This document shows positions 43,459-50,357 of a DNA stretch of 64,000 nucleotides, one piece after another; the stretch's first letter is position 1; each line of letters begins with the position of its first letter. The notes under the pieces are model-generated. The model saw nothing but the letters and a program-made list of their open reading frames with translations. It did no database searches and had not been told where the DNA came from. The position numbers and the translations under genes are program-made. The DNA comes from Clostridia bacterium (GTDB taxonomy: Bacteria; Bacillota; Clostridia; Oscillospirales; Ruminococcaceae): assembly GCA_026001145.1 (NCBI GenBank), contig BNZN01000001.1, positions 1-64,000 of the forward strand, in the 5' to 3' direction.

Positions 43459-44638
43459 ATGAAAAGCAAGAAAAGCTTGAAGAAAGTCTTGTGTGCTGTT
43501 CTCGTGGCAGCGAGTGTTTCTTCGGTAGCTGCGCCTGTCTCGTATGCGGGATTCAGTGACTTTGCCTTATCGAGAATGCCACAACGGGCGCATTTTACTA
43601 CTACTTTTCGCCTAGCAGACGGTCGTGTGGTTGCTGAGGTAGACCTTTCACTAAAACAATGCGCCAACAAAGCGAATGCGCGCAGCGGTGTTTAGAAAAA
43701 AAGCAGGCATCAAAGAAGACGAGCCTGGTGAAATAATCGCATTCACGTGGCCGTCTCGCCGTAACGTGCTGCGTTTGGGTTTTGTGCCTGCAGGACAAGA
43801 CCGGGCCGCGTTGGCAAAAGTTGTGTGGGCCGATGCAATAGAGAAACACGCAATACATGTTGACAAAATATTCGGCGTGGAGAGACCGGCGGACGGTCAA
43901 GATCCGAAAACTGGTCGCGACAGAGTTCGTGTTGTAGATTTGAAGTTCTTTCCAATAGCTACAGAGGATGAAGCAAAATATGGGCTTCCTAACGGCCTTC
44001 TGAGCATGCAGCGTGACATAATTTTGAGACTCTGCGAGTTGATGACGACGCCGACAGACGACCGGGCAGGCAGGCTCGGCGACACAGCGCAAGAAAGATG
44101 TCCCAGAATTGCGGCAGTCCCTTGTGTACTCGGGTCGACAGCTGAGGCTTTTTTTTGGCTACCTCGATTCGCGGCGCGTCGCTCGCGGCAGCTTAGCCTG
44201 GCCTGGCGGACGACCCCGGCTTACTACATAATGGTGTGCCTGCGCGACGAGCTGACGGATGAGAGCGGCGTCTCTCTCTGGCCGAGCCGCAACGCTTTCT
44301 CAGCGTTGGGCGGAACTTTGGTGGAGTTGTTCGCGCGTCGGCCGGTCGCGTGGCCTCTTGCTGCTGAGGGCATCCGCGAGAACACGCAGCGGATGGCGTC
44401 GTTGATAGCGGCAGGAGTCTCTGGTCGGCCTGCCGGCGGGTATGCGCGAGACCCTGCCAAAGGAGCCCGCTTGGCCATTTCGGTTCGCGTGCGCCGCTGT
44501 GAGGCAGCTGTAAATTGCGCGTTGCTGGTTCTAAAAAATAGAACTGATAGCAGAGAAATAACACTTGCTGTGCAAGAAATAAAAAAACTACTGGAAGAGG
44601 CATTAAAGCAGGAAAAGGAACCAGAACACCCTTGTTGA
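43459..44638 (+). pseudogene. Secreted modular protein split by a +1 frameshift
   Basis: Frame 1 from ATG 43459 gives a signal peptide (MKSKKSLKKVLCAVLVAASV, cut near YAG) and 45 more residues including RLADGRVVAEVDLSLKQ, ending at TAG 43695. Frame 2 is open from 43655 and runs to 44638, so a +1 shift anywhere in 43655-43692 would give one protein of about 390 residues. The frame-2 part shares a module with the interrupted protein at 58342-60282: VLRLGFVPAGQDRAALAKV and PIATEDEAKYGLPNGL correspond there to RLRLLVCVPAGPAGQKKV and PIAADASREINNGLIGL. Clearly G+C-rich. Not recognised otherwise; broken or recoded is undecided. Confidence 0.65.
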
Positions 44639-44698
44639 ACAGGAGGCCGCCAGTCCTTCGACAATAACAAAAATCAATAAGGGAGTGGCGCAAAAAAT

Positions 44699-44728
44699 GG
44701 AGCTGAGACTGGTTATTGTCTCGGCTCC
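44699..44728. terminator. Bidirectional terminator between the secreted gene and fmt
   Basis: GGAGCTGAGAC paired with GTCTCGGCTCC (one G-U), 8-base loop. On the minus strand it is followed by ATTTTTTG, a good U-run ending the fmt transcript. On the plus strand it is followed by TCTTTCG. Confidence 0.8.
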
Positions 44729-44751
44729 TCTTTCGTGCGTTTTCTGTGAGA

Positions 44752-45660
44752 TCACGAGCTCTTGCCACTCAGACCATTAACAAAGGCCTCTCCCGACATC
44801 CTTTTGCCATTTTCGGGCCTGACTTCCAACAACTCAAGCGTCAAATCCCGGCAGCCAACAATTAATCTCTTGTCGATGAAAACTTCGTTCGGAGCGAGAT
44901 TAAACCCTTCCACCACGGCTGCTTTATATATTTTCACTTTCTGACCGGTGATGATAGTTTGAGCAACTGGCCAAACATCAAGCCCTCTTATCAAATTCAA
45001 AACAGTGTGGGCAGATTCATTAAAATTGAGGTTGCCCATTTCTTTGGTAAGCTTTGGTGCAAAACTTGCTTCATCTTCATTTTGCTTTTGGGGAACAAAA
45101 CCAGATGAAGAAATCAGCTCAATTCCGCGCAAGAGCTCGTTTTTGCCGATTTCTGCAAGCGAAAGATAAAGGCTGGACGCCGTGTCAGATTCTTTTATTT
45201 GAATCGCTTTTTGGCAGATTATGTCTCCGCAATCCAACCCCGTCTCCATGTTCATGATGGTGATGCCCGTTTCTTTTTCGCCGTTTATTACTGCCCACTG
45301 AATTGGGGCAGCTCCGCGATATTTCGGAAGCAATGACCCATGAACGTTAATACATCCACGTTTGGGGATCTTCAAGATGGATTCTGGGAGAAGCATACCA
45401 TAGGCGGCAACAACAATAATATCCGGGTCAAGATTAGAAATTTGCACGGCAACTTTTTCGTCTTTGAGTGTGATTGGTTGAAGAACTGAAATATCACTTT
45501 CTAGCGCCAGAATCTTAACGGGTGATATCGAAAGTTTGTGCCCACGGCCGTTTGGTTTGTCTGGTTGTGTAAAAACTGCCATAACCCTATGTTTTGAAGA
45601 GATCAGTCCACTTAGTATCGTTGCAGCAAAATCAGGAGTGCCCATAAAAACTATACGCAT
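44752..45660 (-). CDS. fmt: Methionyl-tRNA formyltransferase
   Basis: Formylates initiator Met-tRNA using 10-formyl-tetrahydrofolate. 302 residues: MRIVFMGTPDFAA start, NVHGSLLPKYRGAAPIQWAVI with the catalytic Asn/His region (NVHGSLLP), GETGITIM, and a C-terminal OB domain. Start choice: ATG 45660 fits the family and has AGGATT about 8 bases upstream. It follows the def copies, the usual fmt-def association. Confidence 0.95.
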   Translation of the reverse strand: MRIVFMGTPDFAATILSGLISSKHRVMAVFTQPDKPNGRGHKLSISPVKILALESDISVLQPITLKDEKVAVQISNLDPDIIVVAAYGMLLPESILKIPKRGCINVHGSLLPKYRGAAPIQWAVINGEKETGITIMNMETGLDCGDIICQKAIQIKESDTASSLYLSLAEIGKNELLRGIELISSSGFVPQKQNEDEASFAPKLTKEMGNLNFNESAHTVLNLIRGLDVWPVAQTIITGQKVKIYKAAVVEGFNLAPNEVFIDKRLIVGCRDLTLELLEVRPENGKRMSGEAFVNGLSGKSS

Positions 45661-45688
45661 CAAATTCAAATCCTTTTTCTACCCTTTT

Positions 45689-46171
45689 TCAAATGGTTTG
45701 CAGGTCGAATGCGATGTCTTTGAAGAGTTTGCCAACCAGAAGATCCATCTCATGGCAGACAATTACTGCATCAAGATCTTGAAGAGCCAACGAAAATGGG
45801 TTACCCTGTCGGTCAAAAGCCACAACCTCGATCGTTTGCGGCCTTTTGACTTTCCCATATTCATTGGGGCAAGAAATGCACCCCTCTATGTCAATAACTT
45901 CTCCCTCAGAGCGGATCATTTTGGGGTTTATGAATTCCAGACGTTTGCCGTTATTGTGTAAAATAAAAATATTTTGGAGAATCCCCACTTGGTTTGCAGT
46001 AAGCCCGACCCCCACTCTGTTTGCAGCACCAAAGAGTTCGAGCATACGGAAATCGAGTGTTTCGTGCATATCATCAAGCAGCTGCCAAAGATGCTCACCG
46101 AAATACGTAACCTCTTTGCAAATCTTTCTCAGGATTGGTTCATGCTGCAAAAAAATGTTCCGTAGTGCCAT
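45689..46171 (-). CDS. Degenerate peptide deformylase copy
   Basis: Duplicate of the adjacent deformylase, identical over long stretches (RNIFLQHEPILRKICKEV, IEGCISCP, KVKRPQTIEVVAFDRQG). Motif 3, which should be HExDH, reads HEMDLLVG, so the second metal-binding His is Leu. Motif 1 is GVGLTANQ instead of GVGLAANQ, and an extra segment (LDFRMLELFGAANRVG) precedes it. Metal binding and deformylase activity should be lost. Start ATG 46171 matches the sister gene, including the upstream sequence GCAAAAATAATT. The gene is still uninterrupted. Confidence 0.8.
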   Translation of the reverse strand: MALRNIFLQHEPILRKICKEVTYFGEHLWQLLDDMHETLDFRMLELFGAANRVGVGLTANQVGILQNIFILHNNGKRLEFINPKMIRSEGEVIDIEGCISCPNEYGKVKRPQTIEVVAFDRQGNPFSLALQDLDAVIVCHEMDLLVGKLFKDIAFDLQTI

Positions 46172-46193
46172 AATTATTTTTGCATCTCCCCTT

Positions 46194-46658
46194 TCAACTT
46201 CCTGCCTCAATTTTCTGCAGGTCGAATGCGATATCTTTAAAAAGTTTACCAACTAGGTGATCCGTCTCGTGACAAACAATCCTCGCATCAAGGCCGTGAA
46301 GGACTAATGAAAATTCCTTGCCTTGCCGGTCAAAAGCTACAACCTCAATTGTTTGCGGCCTTTTAACCTTCCCATATTCTTTGGGACAAGAAATGCATCC
46401 CTCTATGTCAATAACTTCTCTTTCAGAGCGGATTATCTTGGGGTTTATGAATTCCAGGCGCTTGTCGTCGTTGTGCAGAATGAAAATATTCTGGAGGATC
46501 CCCACTTGGTTAGCAGCAAGTCCGACTCCACCAGAGAAATCGCATGTTTCGTGCATGTCGTTGATTAACTGCCAAAGATGTTCGCCAAAATCCGTAACCT
46601 CTTTGCAAATCTTTCTCAGGATTGGTTCGTGCTGCAAAAAAATGTTCCGCTGTGCCAT
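46194..46658 (-). CDS. def: Peptide deformylase
   Basis: Removes the formyl group from new proteins. 154 residues with all three motifs: GVGLAANQVG, EGCISCP and HETDHLVG (metal His-His-Cys and catalytic Glu). AGGAGG lies 13 bases before ATG, a long spacing that is repeated in the copy downstream. First gene of a def-def'-fmt run on the minus strand. Confidence 0.94.
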   Translation of the reverse strand: MAQRNIFLQHEPILRKICKEVTDFGEHLWQLINDMHETCDFSGGVGLAANQVGILQNIFILHNDDKRLEFINPKIIRSEREVIDIEGCISCPKEYGKVKRPQTIEVVAFDRQGKEFSLVLHGLDARIVCHETDHLVGKLFKDIAFDLQKIEAGS

Positions 46659-46736
46659 AATTATTTTGCGCCTCCTTATAGGGTTAATATTTTAAAGTTT
46701 GACCTGCAATATATGCCGGTTTTGGGTCTTGTAGAT

Positions 46737-46766
46737 TTGCAATAATCTCAAACCACATGCTATAAT
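46737..46766 (+). promoter_or_regulatory. Promoter of the VanY-like gene
   Basis: TTGCAA (46737-46742), 18-base spacer ending TGC, TATAAT (46761-46766), followed by GAGGGG before the ATG at 46810. Confidence 0.6.
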
Positions 46767-46809
46767 TTGGTATAGTCTAATCATACTCTGAAGAGGGGAT
46801 TTTGAAAAG

Positions 46810-47706
46810 ATGAGAAAAGTTGTATACAAAGCAGCCGTGGTCACAACGAGTGCCTTGGTTTTGTTGAGTTTGGTTTGTTCCAACGGAATATCATACTACT
46901 TCAAGGCGCAAAATAGAAAGCAAGACGTTTCGCAAAGCTTTGCGCCCAAAAATAAGCCAACTGTGAGAAATAAACACCGCAAAACGAAAGGAGGAAAGCA
47001 CGTGCATGAGAGAAATACCGACACTGCACAAGATTTCGCACCTAAAAACGAGCTGACCGCGGAGCATGATGGCTGGCGCCTGATTTTGGTAAACCGTGAT
47101 CATCCCGTGGCTGACGATTACATAGATAACGTAACACTTAAAACTATACGCGAAGGCAAAACTCCACTTAAAGTCGACGAGCGCATCTTTGATGATTTAA
47201 AGCAGATGTTAGAAGATGCAAAGAGTGATGGAATTGATTTGTTGGTATGTTCTGCCTACCGCTCTTTCCAGACACAAAGACTTTTGTTTGATAGGTATGT
47301 GAAAGGGAACATGAATGCAGGAATGACAAGAGAAAAAGCGGAACAAGAAATCGTACTCTGGTGTGCAAAGCCTGGCACCAGCGAACATCATACGGGGCTT
47401 GCCGTGGATATTGTAACTCCACCGCATCAAGGGTTAGATGAAGGGTTCGGCAAAACCGCTGCTTATCGCTGGCTTTCTGCAAATTGCACCAAATACGGAT
47501 GCATAGAACGCTACATAAAAAGTAAATTCAAGATTACGCACGTAAAACCGGAGCCCTGGCATTACCGGTATGTTGGCAAAGACCTGGCACCATTGATCAA
47601 AGCTTCTGGCCTCTGTTACGAAGAATATTTCGAACGCTATATCGCCGCCATTTTCCGGGCTATTGAAAAATCCGAGAAAACTGAGCATACGCAGCAGCTG
47701 TCATAG
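46810..47706 (+). CDS. D-alanyl-D-alanine carboxypeptidase (VanY/M15B family)
   Basis: Zinc peptidase that trims the last D-Ala from wall stem peptides. 298 residues: N-terminal signal or anchor (VVTTSALVLLSLVCSNGI), a basic linker in which SFAPKNKPT and DFAPKNELT are a short repeat, then the M15 domain with CSAYRSFQTQ, the zinc motif GTSEHHTGLAVDI (SxHxxGxAxD) and EPWHYRYVG with the catalytic Glu and last zinc His. No van genes beside it, so an ordinary wall-maturation role is likelier than glycopeptide resistance. Confidence 0.9.
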   Translation: MRKVVYKAAVVTTSALVLLSLVCSNGISYYFKAQNRKQDVSQSFAPKNKPTVRNKHRKTKGGKHVHERNTDTAQDFAPKNELTAEHDGWRLILVNRDHPVADDYIDNVTLKTIREGKTPLKVDERIFDDLKQMLEDAKSDGIDLLVCSAYRSFQTQRLLFDRYVKGNMNAGMTREKAEQEIVLWCAKPGTSEHHTGLAVDIVTPPHQGLDEGFGKTAAYRWLSANCTKYGCIERYIKSKFKITHVKPEPWHYRYVGKDLAPLIKASGLCYEEYFERYIAAIFRAIEKSEKTEHTQQLS

Positions 47707-47827
47707 TGCAACAAAACAATCGAGAATACAATACACATTATTATATTTCAAGTTTTAATCAAATGCAAGAGAGCGATTGCCAAATTTTATGTGTTGGCTG
47801 GAGCGTTGCACTTGACTTGACAATCTG

Positions 47828-47905
47828 CCTCCCCTCTCTCTAGGGCCCTCTCCGCAACACTTTTTTCCACAGCCTGAAGTTGCTTGCTCTGAGATGTCAA
47901 ATTAA
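47828..47905 (+). repeat. Interspersed hairpin element, copy J (fragment)
   Basis: About 78 bases match the right part of the element (CCTCTCTCT, then GCAACACTTTTTTCCACAG and TTGCTTGCTCTGAGAT), ending about 30 bases before the rnpB promoter. The rest of 47707-47827 holds nothing I can identify. Confidence 0.6.
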
Positions 47906-47935
47906 TTTTGTGCGTTTTGTGGGTGCAAAAGTGTA

Positions 47936-47964
47936 TTGTGACGGGAGCAAATACATGATATAAT
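47936..47964 (+). promoter_or_regulatory. rnpB promoter
   Basis: TTGTGA (47936-47941), 17-base spacer, TATAAT (47959-47964), immediately before the RNA. Confidence 0.75.
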
Positions 47965-47969
47965 TGAGG

Positions 47970-48302
47970 CGTAAGCAAGTAAGACAGCAGCGCATTAGAT
48001 TGTGCGAGGAAAGTCCGAGCTCCACAGAGCAAGGGTAACTGCTAACGGCAGCCGGAGGCGACTTTAGGGATAGTGCAACAGAAAAAAACCGCCACAAATT
48101 TGTGGTAAGGGTGGAAAGGTGAGGTAAGAGCTCACCAGAGGTTAGGCGACTAATCTGCTGTGTAAACCCTACCCGGAGCAACACTGACGGGGGCACATAT
48201 GTCTGCTCGGCATGTCCCGAAAAGTGGCTTGAGTCCAGTGGTGACGCTGGTTCCAGATAGATTGTTGTCAAAAACAGAACTCGGCTTATATACTTGCTTA
48301 CC
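47970..48302 (+). ncRNA. rnpB: RNase P RNA (class A)
   Basis: Catalytic RNA that matures tRNA 5' ends. The ends pair as P1 (GTAAGCAAGTA near 47971 with TACTTGCTTAC near 48290). Conserved core pieces appear in order: GAGGAAAGTCCGAGCTCC, GGGTAACTGCTAACGGCAG, the P10/11-type GGTAAGAGCTCACCAG, then AGATAGATTGTTGTCA and CAGAACTCGGCTTAT at the 3' end. The loop order fits the A type rather than the Bacillus B type. Exact ends are approximate. Confidence 0.95.
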
Positions 48303-48418
48303 GAATGTGCTATAAATTTTCTAACTTTATACTGTTTATCGTATCCCATCGCTATTTTACACGCGCAAAAACTTCCCACTTTCCCGAAAGTTCTTAGCAA
48401 ATTGATTTTATTGTTCAC

Positions 48419-48447
48419 TTTACAATTTGCGAGAAATATGCTAAAAT
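48419..48447 (+). promoter_or_regulatory. rpsO promoter
   Basis: TTTACA (48419-48424), 17-base spacer ending TGC, TAAAAT (48442-48447). It leaves a leader of about 125 bases with inverted repeats (GAGTTCCTC...GAGGGC region) where autoregulation of S15 could occur; no known S15-binding fold was recognised. Confidence 0.65.
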
Positions 48448-48576
48448 GAAGAGAGAGTTGAGAAAGTTGGGTTTGTTGCCTGTTACTCGGTGGATTAGAG
48501 TTCCTCAAAGAGGGCTTCCCTTTTGCTCTTCGTGCTGGGTATTTTTAGGTTTTTCTCAAAATAAAGAAGGGGTGTT

Positions 48577-48846
48577 TTGATGTTAAAAAAAGAGGTAAAA
48601 CAGCAAATAATCGAAGAAAATCGAACGCACCAGAGTGACACCGGGTCGCCAGAAGTGCAGATAGCAATCCTTAGCAAGCGAATTTTGGATTTAACAGAGC
48701 ATCTGAAAGTGAACAAGAAAGATCACCATAGCAGGCGTGGTTTGTTGCAGATAGTAGGGCAGCGAAGACGGATGTTAAACTACCTGAAGAAAAAAGATAT
48801 AGAAAGATATCGTGATATCATAACAAAACTTGGACTCAGAAAATAA
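48577..48846 (+). CDS. rpsO: 30S ribosomal protein S15
   Basis: Binds 16S rRNA early in 30S assembly. 89 residues, all helical: [16 protein letters not shown], the conserved [21 protein letters not shown] stretch (48727 onward in the gene) and [26 protein letters not shown] lies 6-16 bases before ATG 48579-48581 context. Single gene, not followed by pnp as is common elsewhere. Confidence 0.97.
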   Translation: MMLKKEVKQQIIEENRTHQSDTGSPEVQIAILSKRILDLTEHLKVNKKDHHSRRGLLQIVGQRRRMLNYLKKKDIERYRDIITKLGLRK

Positions 48847-48936
48847 TGTGCTGGACTTCTGGATTTTGATCTGGGGGTTCTTTTGCTTAATTGGCTGTGT
48901 TTGGTTTATTGGCGGCATTGGGGGGGGGGAATATTT

Positions 48937-49929
48937 ATGTTGAAGAGAACAGTAAAAACAGCATGTATTCTTGTGATTTTGGTGTTTGGAACAGTGGGTA
49001 GTTTTGAAGCAACACCTGAAAAAGCATCGACAGTTAATATTGCGGACCCAGGTGTGAAGTATGCGATAAATAAAGCGCTTAAGAAAAAATACGCAGATCC
49101 GGTTACTTTAGAAGAACTTAAAAGCTTGAAAGCACTCTATGCTTCTGGTTTCCATATTAAGGATTTGAAAGGTCTTGAATGTGCGACAAATCTGGAAGAA
49201 CTCTATTTGGCGAACAATGAGATTATAGATATCTCGCCACTTGGCGGGCTAACTAAGTTAAAAACGTTAGTTTTGGAAAACAACGAAATCGAAGATGCAG
49301 ATTGTTTGAAATCATTAACGAATCTGATAAGGCTTGATCTTTCGGGGAATATTATCGCAAGCATAAATTTTATGGCAGAACTAAGGCATGTTGGTTGGTT
49401 CGACTGTGGCGACAACAAAATAGAAGATATTTCTAGCCTAAAAAATCTTAACAAGTTAAATATTTTGGATATTAGCAACAACAATATAAGTTCGATTGAA
49501 CCTTTGAGCGGACTTACTTCTCTTAACCTATTGGACATAAGCGATAACTTTATTTCGGATATTTCTCCCCTTAAAAAATCGACAAGGATATATGAACTGT
49601 GGGCAGTAGGTAATCAAATAAGTGACATCTCTGTTTTGGGACACATGCCAAATCTGCGGGATCTTAACTTAAATGAAAACAAAATCCGAAAAATCGGGAC
49701 AATTGAAAATCTCATATACTTAATATCACTTGGTTTGGACGGAAATATGATAAGAGATATTTCACCGCTCGCGGAACTTAAGCATCTGGGGTCGTTGAAC
49801 ATTGCATATAACCCTATCTCAGATTATACCGCCTTGAAAAAGCTGCGCCAGTTGGAAGAATTGTGGGTTACAGAGGGAGCCAATCTGCCACTGGAGAATA
49901 CGGATGACATAATTGTGGAGCATGTTTAA
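48937..49929 (+). CDS. Secreted leucine-rich-repeat protein (internalin-like)
   Basis: Signal peptide MLKRTVKTACILVILVFGTV (cut near SFEA). After a short cap (VNIADPGVKYAINKAL), about ten 22-residue LRRs of the L-x-x-L-x-L-x-x-N-x-I-x-D-I-S-P-L type follow. Examples are LEELYLANNEIIDISPLGGL and LNLLDISDNFISDISPLKK. These resemble the bacterial internalin class. There is no LPxTG or other anchor, so it is free or loosely attached, and likely binds a protein. The ribosome site is a run of ten Gs (48920-48929) 7 bases before ATG, unusual and slip-prone. Confidence 0.8.
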   Translation: MLKRTVKTACILVILVFGTVGSFEATPEKASTVNIADPGVKYAINKALKKKYADPVTLEELKSLKALYASGFHIKDLKGLECATNLEELYLANNEIIDISPLGGLTKLKTLVLENNEIEDADCLKSLTNLIRLDLSGNIIASINFMAELRHVGWFDCGDNKIEDISSLKNLNKLNILDISNNNISSIEPLSGLTSLNLLDISDNFISDISPLKKSTRIYELWAVGNQISDISVLGHMPNLRDLNLNENKIRKIGTIENLIYLISLGLDGNMIRDISPLAELKHLGSLNIAYNPISDYTALKKLRQLEELWVTEGANLPLENTDDIIVEHV

Positions 49930-49958
49930 AAATTCCGGTTTTACCCGATTTTAAATCA

Positions 49959-49987
49959 TTTACAAAAGTTTGTTGCAATGCTATAAT
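49959..49987 (+). promoter_or_regulatory. alaS promoter, interrupted downstream by repeat copy I
   Basis: TTTACA (49959-49964), 17-base spacer, TATAAT (49982-49987). Bases 49981-50006, which include the -10, recur at 50308-50333 on the other side of the element, just before alaS. There the second TATAAT has only a 9-base spacer from a TTGACA in the element end, so the left copy is probably the working promoter. Confidence 0.65.
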
Positions 49988-50333
49988 AACGGTGTGCTTA
50001 CGAATTTGTAGCACTACAATTGGCGTGAGACTTTCCAAACAACTTCAAAATCTCATAGCAAACAACCTTGGACTCTGGAAAAAGCGTTGTGGGAGAGAGT
50101 CCAGAGAGAGGGAGTTCGCAATCCTCTCTCTGGTTTATTTCTTTGGGTACCTTTCTTGTCAAAATACAAGAAAGGTACAAGAAAGCGATGCGCTACGACT
50201 TTCGGAATGCTTGGAAAGCATCGTTTATTTGCTATTTTTGTTCGCTCACAACAAAGCAACAAAGATAATTAGAATTTAGGGAATTTCTGGTCATTGACAA
50301 ATGCACACTATAATAACGGTGTGCTTACGAATT
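49981..50333 (-). mobile_element. Interspersed hairpin element, copy I, with perfect 26-bp target duplication
   Basis: The element proper is 50007-50307, starting TGTAGCACTACAATTG and ending ACAAATGCACA, i.e. TG...CA. It is bounded by identical 26-base direct repeats (49981-50006 and 50308-50333; first bases CTATAATAACGG). Hairpins: GTACCTTTCTTGT / ACAAGAAAGGTAC and CCAGAGAGAGG / CCTCTCTCTGG, both perfect and both different in sequence from other copies. The right terminus has lost the ATGTGAGAC part. It lies in the alaS 5' untranslated region. Confidence 0.9.
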
Positions 50334-50357
50334 GAATGCGGAGGATTTAGTTAAGTT

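Noticed and set aside
46810-47706. Glycopeptide-resistance (van) operon
   Set aside because: Only a VanY-like carboxypeptidase is present. There is no vanH, vanX or two-component system, and ddl lies elsewhere beside murI.
50007-50357. T-box leader for alaS
   Set aside because: The hairpins belong to the interspersed element and no T-box bulge sequence is present.
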